Of a DNA stretch of 64,000 bases, positions 43,305-54,917 are shown one piece after another. The DNA is from Anodontia alba (taxonomy: Eukaryota > Mollusca > Bivalvia > Lucinida > Lucinidae), in NCBI GenBank assembly GCA_964016985.1, contig OZ024833.1, positions 63,629,463 to 63,693,462 on the forward strand, in the 5' to 3' direction. A program made the translations under genes and the position numbers. Position 1 is the stretch's first letter, and every line of letters starts with the position of its first letter. The notes under the pieces are model-generated. The model saw nothing but the letters and a program-made list of their open reading frames with translations, did not search any database and was not told the origin of the DNA.

Positions 43305-45495
43305 ATGTCAAAAATTGTTCTATTTGTAGTAGTGTGTTTTTTGATAAAAATGGGCAGCTGCGAGACCACTACTTTAGAAAAAGATCGTTCATTAAATGAA
43401 ATAAAGGATGATATTGACGGTACTTATCAGTATTCAATAGACAATACCATTCCAACAGTAGAACCTCAGACATCTGACGATAGAGTCGTGAAACAGACCA
43501 TTGATGTTACACAAGAGACAAAATCAACACCTCAGCCAGAGGTCACAGCTGCAAAGTCGTCTACACATCGAACTACGACTAAGGCACGAGACAAAGTTGA
43601 TCCAATGGATCAGTATCTATTAGACGGACTTTTACATATTGTAGATGAAAAGTTTGAAACAATAAGCAAGCGCATTACGGCACTTGAGCGGGGAATAAGC
43701 AACTTACAGTATTACAATGTCAGAAGTTTCCGAGTGGTTAACACTCACTTACACGCAGTTGACACCATTTTGCACGGAATAACATCAGAAATAAACCAAG
43801 TGGAAATAAAAAACAGGGAACTGGAACAGGGAGTAGGGTCAGTTAAAAACGAAATATCTGACTTACAAACGATGAACAACGGGATGTTTCAGGCGATAGA
43901 ACAAAATCTGGTCCATTTCCATAAAGATATTAGAAGTCGCCTGTCAGAAGTTAAATCCGACCTGGATATTTCGAATGGACAAATTGCTGAAATAAAGAAC
44001 GAGACGGCTGATATTAAATTCGGAATTGATGCATTAAAGTTCAATCAGAAAGAAGTGGTGACAAACACAGAAGACATTGGTGCGTCTGCTGTAGAAACAG
44101 CTCATTCGGCAGGGTTACTGGTAAATGTAACGCTTGGAATACTACAAGAATCAGCAGACATGAAAACAAACACTGACGAAATTAAACACACAGTAGATAC
44201 CATTTCGAAAAATCTTTCAGAGTTAACAACTATTACTGAAGAAATAAAAAGTGATATAGCGTCACATCAAATCAATGCCTCTTTGGATACAAAAGACGAA
44301 GACGTCTTTAGTTCAAGCGGAGAATCAATCAATGAAAAGAAAAATATTCAGGAATTAAGAGTACAAGACTCTGAAATATATATGACCTGTAGCAAGATGT
44401 TTGAACTTCTGGATGCTAAAATGAAAAACATCAAAATTCATCAGAATAGTTCTTGTACGATAACAGATTCGAATGACTTCAAAAATGACAGCAAAACACT
44501 CCTAAGAGCATTATCTGTAGTCAACGAAAATGTTCTCCAGTCTGTAACAATGTATCGTCACGCGGGAGACCTGTTTGAACGCGTTATAAGTGAAACAGAA
44601 TTTATTGCAAACGAACAAGTTAAGTTAAGAGAAGATATACAGGACTTCGTTGCAAATAATTCCATGTATCTTGAATACCTCGCACATATAAATGAGACGT
44701 TTGAATTATCAAAAGCTGGCGTCGCAACCACTGCTGATACACCGACGACGACAACAGGAACTGTAAAAGACAGTCGATGTGAAGTCTCAACAAGCATACT
44801 AGATCAGGTATCGAAAATGTCCAGAAACAATACAGAACTTGTTGAACTTTTAACCAATTTAGCGGAAACTAGCTCTACTGCTCTGAAAGAAACCTTAGTC
44901 GACTTACAAACTGAAGTAACTAAATTGCACAAGTTAAAGTCCGACAATACCAATAAACACTATCGTAGGAAAAGTTTCTTAGTACATGATGATCCAAAGG
45001 CTGGAACAAACAACGGAGCTCTGAAAGATTTACAAAATAAAACCGAATGGGTTTATCAGTTAGTTGAAGCTGTGGCCTCCAACACAGGTTGGATTCCTTA
45101 TATTTTCCACAATATGAGATTTATTGAAAGCCAAGTTAACAAGACCCTTAAACTTTCCACAGAAATATCTGAAAGAACAGAAGAAACGTTGCTCAGACAA
45201 AGAATGGAGTCCAAAGTTTTCAATAAGTTGACAGCACCTACTATGACACCAACTTCACAACTTCCAAATTTAGGAAAAGTTCTAGGCAAACAAATACTAG
45301 CAGCCACTGTTAGTTCCATTCCAGAAGCAACGACAGGAGCACCTCCCAGTTCAGACTCACGTAAACATGTTAAAAGCAGTCTTTTGAATTTCAATAGCTC
45401 CACAGGGTTAGGTCATATGATGGAATTTGTGTATGAAACCAACGTTAAAATTGACCGACTGATTCCAGCACTAACGAACTTATTGGGAGAACCAG
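43305..45495 (+). CDS. secreted coiled-coil/SRCR protein, first coding exon
   Basis: This exon encodes residues 1-730. Residues 1-19 are a signal peptide (IVLFVVVCFLIKMGSC then ETTT). Residues about 50-98 are a Thr/Lys/Pro-rich linker. From about residue 100 to 350, and again about 395-470, 490-545 and 575-635, the sequence has heptad-like hydrophobic spacing (for example ISKRITALERGISNLQ), which suggests extended coiled coils. About twelve N-x-S/T sequons and a second Thr-rich spacer (about 474-487) fit a glycosylated extracellular stalk. The few cysteines (C362, C384, C492) could link chains. No other membrane segment is visible. The exon ends CCA-G at a good donor (G|GTAAGC), phase 1, and the frame joins exactly to the SRCR exon at 58697. 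The architecture resembles oligomeric scavenger receptor/lectin-type immune proteins, with stalk and ligand domain; that role is an inference. Start chosen as the first ATG after an in-frame stop at 43236. Confidence 0.85.
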
Positions 45496-45730
45496 GTAAG
45501 CAGTTATGCGTTTTATCTGTCATCATTTAAAACACCTGTTGGGATAACCAGGTAAATATTTGCTTGATTTATTGCGTGTGTTTTGTCTGTAAGCAAAAAA
45601 GAACAAAGTTAATATTTAATCGATTTAGCTTAAGCTTTTCCGAAGAGAATTAAGTATTATTTTCTAATTGTCCTCAAGTAATTACAAACCTTTTGGGAGA
45701 AACAAATAAGCATTAGTTTCTGTCATTTAG
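45478..45730 (+). repeat. decayed duplications of the exon-1 donor region
   Basis: The exon end TTATTGGGAGAACCAGGTAA (45480-45499) recurs as CTGTTGGGATAACCAGGTAA (45536-45555, with a potential second donor) and, weakly, as CTTTTGGGAGAAACAAATAA (45690-45709). Each is followed by a similar GTTTTATCTGTCAT / GTGTTTTGTCTGTAA / GTTTCTGTCATTT tail. The second donor lies behind an in-frame stop at 45528, so it would not yield the SRCR protein. Confidence 0.5.
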
Positions 45731-46053
45731 TACTGATGCACACAATAAGAGAGGGAGGTATAAATATTATGTCATTAATCCAAGCAGACAATGACAGTCA
45801 AATGTTAAACGTAGATCAGCGGCCGCGTTCCGCGGAGCGCGATCGAGAGCTGCAGTTGTAGTCGGAAAACACTTTAATCCTTACATCGTCAATCGCAACG
45901 GCAGTAGATGACGTTCGGGTTTTGTTGTTTTTCAATGAAAATAAAGCTTATTGTACAAATCTTGTTTCATCTCAACATCACGAAAACATATCTATATAAT
46001 TTCGACCCAACTTTTATATGGTAAAACTGGGGTTTACAGGGGTATACATTATT

Positions 46054-48857
46054 AGCTAACCTGTTGTCCGTCGTCCGTCGTTAGCTTTTCACATTTTCAA
46101 CCTCCTCAAGAACCATAAGTTTGATTGAGCTAAAACTTAGTGGGTGGGGGCGGCCATCTTGAAATACTTCAATCGACATCTCCTACTAAACCGTAAGTCG
46201 GATTGAGCCAAAACTTGATGATAGGCATCACAGTGACATAGAGATTCGGAATAGCTAAAATCGTTCAATTCCGATATCCAAGTGGCGGCCATCTTGTTAT
46301 TATTTAAACGACATCTCCTTCCAAACCATAAGTCAGATTGAGCCAAAACTTTATGGGAGGCATCGGAGCGACATAGAGATTCAGAATTGCTAAAATCATT
46401 CCGTTCCGAAAACGAAGACGGCCATCTTGAAATTCTTCAAACAACATCACCACCCAAACCATAAGTCGAACTTTATAGGAGGCATCGGAGCGACATAGAG
46501 ATTCAAAATTACTAAAATTGTTCCGTTCCGATATCTAAGATGGCCGCCATGGTGGCCAACTTGAAATCCTTCAAATGACATCTCCTCCAAAACCGTAATT
46601 CCGATTAAGCCGAAACTTGATTGGAGGCATCGGGGCGACAAAGAGATTTAGAATTGCTGAAATCGTACCGTTCTGATATTGAATATGGCCGACACGGCGG
46701 CCATCTTGAAATTCTTCAAACAACATCTCCTCCCAAACCATGTCAGATTAAGCCGAAACTGGATTGGAGGCATCGAAGCGACATAGAGATTCAGATTGGC
46801 TCCTCCCAAACCGTAAGTCGGATTGAGCCGAAACTTGATTGGAGGCATCGGAGCGATATAGAAATTCAGAATTACTAAAATCGTTCCATTCCTATATCCA
46901 AGATGGCCGCCATGGCGGCCATCTTAAAATTCTTCAATCGACAGCTCCTTTCAAACCGTAAGTCACGTTGAGCCGAAACTTGATGGGAGTCATCAACGTG
47001 ACATAGAGATTCAGAATTGCTAAATATGTTCAATTCCGCTATGACCATCTTGAAATATTTCAAACGACATCTCCTCCCAAACAATAAGTCAGATTGCGCC
47101 GAAACTTGATGGGAGGCATAAAAGTGACATACAGATTCAGAGTTGCTAAAATCATTGTGTTCCGATATCCAAGATGGGGCCCCATCTTGAAAATTCTTCA
47201 AACGACATCTTACTGCCTGGGCAGCCATCTTGAATTCATTGTGTTCCGATATCCAAGATGGGGCCCCATCTTGAAAATTCTTCAAACGACATCTTACTGC
47301 CTGGGCAGCCATCTTGAATTCACTTCTGCTCCCGAACCCGAAGTCAGATTGAGCCCAAACTTGGTGGATGGAATTGGGGCCACATGGAGGTTTAGAACTG
47401 CTAAAATCATTCCATTCCAATATCCAAGATGGCCACCATGTCGGCCGTCTTGAAAATCTTCAAAAAACCTCCTCCCAAACCGTAAGTCGGATTAGTTAAA
47501 ACTTGATGGGCGGTGTCGGAGCAACATAGAGATTTAGAATGGCTAAAACCATTCCCTTCTAATATTCAAGATGGCTGCAACGGTGGCCCTCTTGAAAATC
47601 TTAAAACCACGTCTGCTCCCGAACGGTAAGTCGGATTGAGCCTAAACTTGTAGGAGGCATTGGGATAGCTTGGAGATTTAGAATTGCTAAATTCGTTCTA
47701 AATATCGAAAATATCGAAATGACATCTGCTCCAAAACGGTAAATCTGATTGAGCTGAAACCTGATGGGAGGCATTGGGGCGACATGGAAATTCAGAATTG
47801 CTAAAAAAAATTAAGAGAAAAGTCCAGAGAGTGCCACAATCACAAGCCGCAGCCCTTCCCAGACCCCATGAGAGTGAGGAAACCGACAAATCCGAACAAA
47901 CACAAATCCAAACAAACGTACGAAAAGAACTAAGATTAGCTCTCTCTTCCCCAAGCGAGGTAATCGCAATATTAAAAGGACTGAAAAACACAAGAACAAA
48001 ATGACACACGGAAAGACATACAACAAATCGCCTCGTAGAATAACCCACAAAGCAACAAAGAGTAAGACTAACACCGGGACCATCGCCTTAGAACGGTCAG
48101 TAGAGCAAAACCATTGTTACAATATCCACGATGGCCGCTACAGCAGCCATCTTGAAGATCTTCAGTTGTCAGCTTATGCCGTGGTCAATTGACCATGGTC
48201 CGTCCGTCATCCGTATGTCCGTCAGCAACTTTTCATTTTCGACATTTCTATCAGAATCATATCCATGATGGCTGCCATGGCGGCCATCTTGAAAGTCTTC
48301 AATTGTTATCTGTTCCCGAACCGTAAGTCAGGTGGAGCAGAAACTTGGTGGAAGGCATTGGGACAGTATGGAGATTTTGAATTGCTAAAATGGTTCCGTT
48401 CTGATATCCAGGATGGCCACCATGGCAGCCATCTTGAAAATCTTCAAATCACATCTGCTCCCGAACGGTAAATCTGATTGAGCCTAAACTTGATTGGGGT
48501 ATTGGGTGTTATGGAAATTCAGAATTGCTAAAATCGTTCTATTCCAATGTCCAAGATGGCTGCCATGGCGATCGTCTTGAAATTCTTCAAACAACATCTA
48601 TTTCCAAACCGTAAGTCAGATTGAGCCGAAACTTTATGAGAGGCATCGAGGTGACATGGAGATTCAGAATTGCTAAATCGTTAATATCCAAGATGGCAGC
48701 CATGGTGGCAATCTTGAAACTCTTCAAACAACATCAGATTCTGGATTGCTGAAGGCAATTTGACCTGATAGCCAAGATGGCCAACATGGCACAATGTAAC
48801 ATATCATGATCAGCCTAATCCAGGTAAGCGATATCTGGCCCACTTGGGCCTCTAGCT
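46054..48857. mobile_element. Helitron/'pearl'-like non-autonomous element with about 15 tandem core units
   Basis: Begins AGCTAACCTGTTGTCCGTCG and ends GGCCCACTTGGGCC-T-CTAG-CT: a 5-bp-stem hairpin one base before CTAG, reminiscent of Helitron 3' ends (hairpin plus CTRR). The inside is about 15 degenerate units of roughly 130-147 bp, each with AAACCGTAAGTCGGATTGAG, CATAGAGATTCAGAATTGCT and, in many, the palindrome AAGATGGCCGCCATGGCGGC. Bivalve 'pearl' elements have this general plan. Caveats: no 5' TC, an unusually short hairpin-to-CTAG spacing, and AGCTA/TAGCT ends that could instead be tiny inverted repeats. A second 5'-like module (GTCCGTCCGTCATCCG, about 48197) suggests a dimer. There is an 84-bp internal duplication at 47153-47320. 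Confidence 0.6.
47811..48117 (-). repeat. repeat R copy nested in the Helitron-like element
   Basis: Matches 4675-4978 and 30037-30343 (AAAGTCCAGAGAGTGCCACA, SLGEERANLSSFRTF on minus, CGCCTTAGAACGGTCAGTAG). The minus-strand frame is broken by a frameshift in the middle: the N-terminal part and the GVWEGLRLVIVALSGLFS part are in different frames. Confidence 0.65.
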
Positions 48858-49159
48858 TTTCTTATTTCTGCTCAAAAACATAGATTGTAGGTACTCATTA
48901 GAACCGCCTCGCCGATGTGGTTCTAACGAGTACCCACAATCTAAATTTTTTAGCAGAAATATGAAAAAAAATATCAGAGTTTTTTAACATCAGTTTTTGC
49001 GGTAAAATTTACTATATATTTGAATATGCATGTTTTCGTAATGAAGATTTCATTTAAATTGCATGTTTTACTCTGATGTTTCACTGATTGAGTTAGGAAA
49101 TCGAAATAAGGGGGAAAATTTAGTTCCGGTATCGATTTAACGCCCCCGCACCGCCCTCG

Positions 49160-49600
49160 CGGATAGTAATTCTACTGAACGTTCTAAGGCGGTGGTTCTG
49201 GTGGTGTTGGTTCTTTGTGTGGCATTGTGGCGCCCCGCTGTTTTTTTTTTGTTTTGTTTCATGAGATGTCCTGTTTGGTGTTTTATTGTAGACTGGCTTC
49301 AGCCTCCAGTAACTAATTTTTATTCTTATAATCTGTTTAATAATCCACTAAAATAAAACCAAAATGATATCATGACTGTAAAGGCTGGTCACATGATATT
49401 CTTTTGGTTTTATTTTAGTGGATTATCAAACAGGATTATAAGAAAAATATTTAGTCACTGGAGACTGGAGCCAGTCTAGTCTTATTGTTGTGCTTAGTGG
49501 ATCTTAGTTTGTGGCTTGTACACTATTTGTCTAGGTTTATTGGCTCTTCCGTTTGGTGTCGTTGATAGCCTGGGCTCTGTGATGGGGGCTCTTCCTGAAA
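49160..49600. repeat. repeat R relative, split by a family C MITE
   Basis: CTGAACGTTCTAAGGCGGTG, TTTGTGTGGCATTGTGGC at the left; GTTTGGTGTCGTTGATAGCC, GGGGGCTCTTCCTG at the right. The family C element at 49289-49478 separates the halves. Confidence 0.45.
49289..49478. mobile_element. family C MITE with one core arm deleted, 9-bp duplication
   Basis: TAGACTGGCTTCAGCCTCCA to GGAGCCAGTCTA, flanked by GTTTTATTG (49280-49288) and GTCTTATTG (49479-49487). The centre retains only GGCTGGTCAC without the complementary GTGACCAGCC arm. Confidence 0.85.
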
Positions 49601-49608
49601 ATCTTGTA

Positions 49609-49941
49609 TACCTCAATAGCTCGAACACCGATGGCTCCTTTACCATGGCTTATTCGAACTCGTATTTGAGTCCCTGGGAAATTCTTCCGATAGCTCAAGG
49701 CTACAAATATTTAGGGAAATTTTCTTATTTTATCATGAAATTGTATGTTGTGTGTACTAATTAGAATCGCCTCATCGAGTACACTCAACATATAATTATT
49801 GTGTAGAAAGTCGAAAAGATTTCCCTAAATTATCGCTATTTGCTTCCTGACCTAGCGCCATATGAACCCACAGTGGCTCGACCTACCCATATCTCGAACA
49901 AAATTCCATGGTCCCTAAAATTTTCGAGTGAGGTTCGGCTG
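49609..49941. mobile_element. pogo/Tigger-like MITE (family H)
   Basis: Left part CCTCAATAGCTCGAACACC, right terminus GAGGTTCGGCTG followed by TA. The centre holds a shortened GCCTCG core (TACTAATTAGAATCGCCTCA). The left terminus is incomplete. Confidence 0.65.
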
Positions 49942-50689
49942 TATATTTGATATTTGAAGTGAATCGTCTTGTAAGCTCCACATAAAATATCATGGCTTAA
50001 TTGTCCTGAACAATCAGCTAAATAGAACTAAATAAGTAAATAGATAAATGAATAGAGAATATCGTCTGCAAAGATTATGTATGTCTAAGGATAAAAAAAC
50101 CTCTGTGCAATATCTGCGTCTATAAATAAATATTGGATCTCAGCGGGCACGTAATATTCATACAGCGTCACATCAGCCTTCATGTGATGTTGTTTGAACG
50201 TTACTTGCCCTCTGGGATAGGACTTGCATAACTGCAGAGTCAACTTTACTCAACTGACAAGAAGAATAATACTAAATATAGACACTGGTTATAACACGGA
50301 TATTCTACAGCGTTCAGCCTGCCTTCTTATCTACCATTACACAGTTGGCAGGTCTGCACCCTTCTTCCGTTACATGAAGGGAGTCGACTGTCAATTATGA
50401 TGGCGCCTTCCTGAATCGGTATCCGGGGGTTGGTGACTGATATCTTGGCTTTGGTCGAGCCCAAAGTTATCCTACTTGCACCTCCCTATCGCTCTAATGT
50501 CAGGTCATCATGGAATCCGTAGCTTTGAACTTTGTCACAGAGAAAAAAGTCATTTTTGTATGTTTTACTGTGATGATTCAGGTTAGGTTAGGAAAGTTGA
50601 TAGGGACACATACTATTTATATCTGAAATGCATCCCAGGTGAAGCCGACGTTGTGTGCTTCTAAACATTCAGGAATTTAAGCACCCCTA

Positions 50690-51180
50690 AAAACTACAAT
50701 TAGCTCTGTTACCTCGGGGGTTGGGGGGGGGGGGGGGTAACTTCCTATATATGGCATAGTACGGATGTGCGTGTCGAATAGCCCCCTTTTTCAGCGCCAC
50801 CAGGTATATGATTGGCCCCCTTTTTTCAACAAAAAGTATATGAATAACCCTATTTTTTCTGGATTCCTCTGTGAAAGGCCCCATATTTCTGACACCCTGG
50901 TAAATGCACATAATTTTCGCTCGGATAATTTTCGAGGCTGATTGTTCTCTTGGTATTCAATGAATTGACTGTGATATTTGTCTACCAACCAGCAATAAAT
51001 GGGTACAAAAATCAAAGGGCAGTATATGAATAGGTCAACATTTTTGATGATCAAGTATATGAATGGGTCCGTTTTTTCAAAGGCCAGGTATATGAATGGG
51101 GTAGGTTTTGAAATACTGGCTCGCACACCCGTACCAAAATTACCTCTAAGTTACCCCCCCCCCCCACCCCGAGTGTGTTA
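50690..51180. repeat. 480-bp repeat bounded by homopolymer G/C, copy 1
   Basis: Runs from a G13 tract (GGGGTTGGGGGGG...) to a C14 tract (CCCCCCCCCCCCCCACCCCG). The inside has spaced TATATGAAT/GTATATGA motifs separated by homopolymer T or C/T blocks, and ends GGCTCGCACACCCGTACC. The reverse complement is present at 55390-55860. Confidence 0.75.
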
Positions 51181-51375
51181 CTGGCCATTCCAAGGCAGTT
51201 CTTCTTCCGCCGCCCGTGTGTTCTTTAGCCATGGCCGTCAGTGTCTGAGGTGTTGGCCATGCGCCCTTATCCTTGTTTTGTCACAGTAATTTAATTTGAT
51301 TTACAAGGCTTTCTGTGATGTTTCAATAATTATGTATGGGATCGATAAATATATAAAATTCCAGCCCTTTCAAGG

Positions 51376-51675
51376 TACTGTTTACTATTGTCCTTTGTAA
51401 GGCAGTTGTTCTGGAGTTGTTCATTGTTTGTATGGGCCTTGTGGCTGCTGCCTGCGTGGCTGTTCCCGTGTTTGTCCTATTTAATGTTTGAACATCAGTC
51501 GGTCCTGTCTGGCAGTACGATCAGCTCGTCATCTCGTTCGGGAACAGAGAGTTCGTTGCTTAACTTTTCGTTGGTTTGTGGTATGTGTACTGTCCGCCGT
51601 AGGTTGTTTACACTTTCTCTTGGTGACACTTTTAGGCTATGTTCTGCGACTGTGACTTATACGGAAGATATATAA
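51376..51675. repeat. possible repeat R relative
   Basis: TTTACTATTGTCCTTTGTAAGGCAGTTGTTCTGGAG resembles the AAGGCGGT block. The following 95-codon frame has no recognisable domain. Confidence 0.3.
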
Positions 51676-52242
51676 TATTTCTCGTCTTTGGAAGTCCGCG
51701 TAAACGTTTAATCACTACCAAGTCCCTTTCTAAACTATTTCATAGTGATATGAGACAGTAACAACATTGATTGCGGCCTTTTAAGCCAATACCAAAATTA
51801 TATTTACTATCGGAGTCTTGGTTACCTTGCCTCAGATGTCATTTTCAAATGTTATGGTAAGGAGAGAAAGATTCCGACTATCAAGGGTAATTACAGTAGA
51901 TGGTATGAGTAGCTGGGTCGGAAGAATACATTGTCGTGTAAAAATGTCTCCGTACTGTTTCTCAGTAGTGCGTGCTTTCTAGGTGAACGCATTTGTAGGC
52001 GTTCTCGTTCTAAAACCTGTCGAGATATAAATACAGCTATACCTATATTTTGATGTTTATTTCAGGTGAATCAAAATTCCAGCAGTAAAAATGTATTTCG
52101 TAATATTTCACCAAGGGATCTAAGTGATAGATGAACCGGCTGATAGCACATTAGATATGCTATCAATGACGGCATCAGAATGTCTGAAATTCCATTCATA
52201 ACATTTTGTTCCCGTTCAGATTCAATTCTATGTTTTTGTCCC
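51676..52242. other. intron sequence, no feature seen
   Basis: No repeat family or exon recognised. Confidence 0.4.
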
Positions 52243-52643
52243 CATTACGAAAACATGCCTATTCAAATATATTAAGCATTTAACCACCAAAAAAAAAAAA
52301 AGAAAACGTTCAGATGAAACAATTCTGGTAGTTTTCATATTTCTACCCAAAACATAGATTGTGGGTACTCGTTAGAACCGCCTCGCCGAGGCGGTTCTAA
52401 CGAGTACCCACAATCTATGTTTTTTGAGCAGAAATAAGAAAACTAATGTATACCCCTGTAAATCCCAGTTTTACTGTATAAAACTTTTCGTGCGTTTGTT
52501 CGATTTGTGCTTGTTTGGTTTTGTGGGTCTCCTCTTCCTCTTGGTGTCTGGATAGGGCTGCGCTTTGTGACTGTGGCACTCCCTGGACTTTTCTCTTACC
52601 TTTTTTAAGGGGGTCAAAACTATATAGGCGTGTTTTCGTGATG
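52243..52643. mobile_element. family A MITE, copy 13, with an R fragment inside
   Basis: CATTACGAAAACATGCC to GTGTTTTCGTGATG. The CCCC side hairpin is interrupted at about 52483 by 120 bp of repeat R (TTTTCGTGCGTTTGTTCG to TTTTCTCTTACC), after which the family A arm resumes with AAGGGGGTCAAAACTATA. Confidence 0.82.
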
Positions 52644-52968
52644 TTCACTTCCAAACATTGTTTTTCGTCCTTATGGCCAATTGTTAAGAGGAATTAATAC
52701 ACTTTCAGGAGAGGTAACACTAACAAAGTCGTTTTGTCCCCATCTGAACAGAGGTCTATTCTATTACGAAAACAAATGTTCAATGAGGAGCAGCTTTCTG
52801 TCATTTAAAAGTAGAACCAATTCAAAATGGACTTAATGAGTAGGAAAACACAAAAGAAGTCACAAAAGTTGTCTCATTTGTAAAAAAGTGGCGAAAAATT
52901 TACTAAGTGTATACAATCTCCTTAAAACATGATAACGGTTTGCATGGTTGAAATAGATTAATAATATA

Positions 52969-53556
52969 CAGACAGCCCTCCTTGTATCGACACTCGACAA
53001 ATTCGTTATAATGACAATTTCCATTATGAAAACATACCTATTCAAATATACTGAAAATTTTACTACCAAAAAATGAAAATTTTCAGATAAAAATTCTGAT
53101 ATTTTTCATATTTCTGCTCAAAACCTAGATTGTGGGTACTCGTTAGAACCGCCTCGCTAACGAGTACCCACAATCTATGTTTTTGAGCAGAAATAAGACC
53201 CATAATGTGTACCCCTGTAAACCCCAGTTTTACCATATAAAAGTTGGATTTAAGGGGGTCAACATTATATAGGCATGTTTTCGTGATGACTGTCACGAAA
53301 CCTTCGCTCAGACGGTAACAATTAATCACAAATTATGCAAGAATATTAATTTGATACTTTAAAGAAAAAAGTTTTGGATATGTGTAAGAATTGCCTTAGT
53401 GAGGCCAAAACATATGTTCAATTAGAAAATAAGAACAAAACAATACCTTTCTTACATATCAATCAGCTCATTAACTATTCTGTATAACGGCAAATCATTT
53501 TAATGGCAACGTCTTTAAGAATAATTGCTGTCGTTGTAACTAGGGTTCACTGTAGT
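52969..53556. mobile_element. pogo-like MITE, split by family A copy 14
   Basis: Left end TACAGACAGCCCTCCTTGTA with CGTTATAATGACAATTTC. Right end GCTGTCGTTGTAACTAGGG and TTCACTGTA. The ends are inverted relatives (TACAGTGAACCCT-GTTACAACGACA read on minus). A family A element (53022-53288) interrupts the left arm. Confidence 0.5.
53022..53288. mobile_element. family A MITE, copy 14, with a shortened core
   Basis: CATTATGAAAACATACC to CATGTTTTCGTGATG. The palindromic tip is deleted: GAACCGCCTCG runs directly into CTAACGAGTACCCACAAT. Confidence 0.82.
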
Positions 53557-53837
53557 TGAATTATCGTAACTTTTCTGACAACGAAACTAATTACGGTATT
53601 GTATAACGGCATATCATTTTAATGGCAACGTCTTTAGGAACAATTGCTGTCGTTGTAACGAGGGTTCACTGTACTTGAATTATCGTAACTTTTCTGACAA
53701 CGAAACTAATTACGGTACTGTATAACGGCAAATCATTTTAATGGCAACGTCTTTAGGAACAATTGCTGTCGTTGTAACGAGGGATCACTGTACTTGAATT
53801 ATCGTAACTTTTCTGACAACGAAACTAATTACGGTAC
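53481..53837. repeat. 119-bp tandem repeat, three units
   Basis: TGTATAACGGCAAATCATTT recurs at 53481, 53600 and 53719 (spacing exactly 119). Each unit contains GGCAACGTCTTTA, TTGCTGTCGTTGTAAC, AGGG(T/A)TCACTGTA and CGAAACTAATTACGGTA. Units 2 and 3 are more alike than unit 1. The first unit includes the right end of the preceding pogo-like element. Confidence 0.9.
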
Positions 53838-54614
53838 CTATTTAAAACAAAATATTGCAAATCTACTTGGCTGCCTGTTAGTGTGACTAAACGATGTTGG
53901 CTGAACAACAAAAATGGGGAACTTGCGTGTATTCTTATCGGGGTCCTCAGTATTAGCAAGTTGGTTAGTTAATATGCAGTCTTTCGCAATGCACGCGAAC
54001 GAAGATGTAGCATATACGAAAAAGCCATTTTCTTTGCTCGATGCATACAAATTTCAAATGCTAAACTGATGCCTATTTGTCATCGTCTTCGACTACATTT
54101 TGATGCTTTTGTTTCTGAAAAAGATATTGCTGGATTTGAAAAGTAAGAACAAACAAATAGACGGTATAGAACAAAACAGAACATATATTTTATTCATTCA
54201 GGTCAGTTATGACATGTGAGGATATAAACAAGTAACTATTGGACAAGGTAGAAGATACTTAGCACGTATCTCCCGAAAAAGGAGAAAAAAATATATTTAC
54301 TTTATTGACAATGACAATTAGTATAATAGTTACAATAAACATACCAGTTTGGTCATTGCAAAGTAAAGGAGACAACCGCAGTAGGGACGGTCTATCTTCA
54401 GCTACATGCTCATGTTAAACATTGCACGTAGCTAAGGGAAATAACTGGACCCGTCACTAGGTAATTAATTGTAACTTAGATAAGTTAAGAATCATTGTAA
54501 TCATCTTTATCTTTCTTTCACTTATTTTTACTAGTAGAAATATACAGTAGCCGAATAATAGATCTGTACGGGTAATTACTACATTGTACCTCTCGTCGTC
54601 GGTCCTTTCGAAAT
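53838..54614. other. intron sequence, no feature seen
   Basis: No clear repeat or exon. Confidence 0.4.
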
Positions 54615-54894
54615 CATCACGGAAACATACCTATATAATTTTGACCCCCTTAAACTCCACTTTTATATAGTAAAACTGGGGTTTACAGGGGTATACATTA
54701 TTTTCCTTATTTCTGCTCAAAAACATAGATTGTGGGTACTCGTTAGAACCGTCTCGCCAAGGCGGTTCTAACGAGTACCTACAATCTATGTTTTGAGCAG
54801 AAATATTAAAAATATCAGAGTTTTTTTATCTGAAAATTTTCAGTTTTTGGAGGTGAAATTTTCTATATATTTGAATAGGCGTGTTTTCGTAATG
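54615..54894. mobile_element. family A foldback MITE, copy 15
   Basis: CATCACGGAAACATACC to GTGTTTTCGTAATG. The core is CGTCTCGCCAAGGCGG (one mismatch pair). Confidence 0.87.
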
Positions 54895-54917
54895 GAGCCG
54901 GAGTACAGTATTTCATA

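Larger units (their letters stand above)
45976..49043. mobile_element. family A MITE, copy 12, split by a 2.8-kb insertion
   Basis: The left part runs from CATCACGAAAACATATC to TATACATTATT (46053). The right part resumes with TTTCTTATTTCTGCTC (about 48858) and ends CATGTTTTCGTAATG. Joined, they restore a normal copy, so the insertion at 46054-48857 is younger than this MITE. The core CGCCTCGCCGATGTGG carries substitutions. Confidence 0.82.

Noticed and set aside
44558..45403. Minus-strand frames inside the SRCR gene exon
   Set aside because: Antisense shadows of a clearly coding + strand exon.
46875..47420. 181-codon minus frame
   Set aside because: It lies in the tandem units of the Helitron-like element and repeats with them; no start context or known domain.
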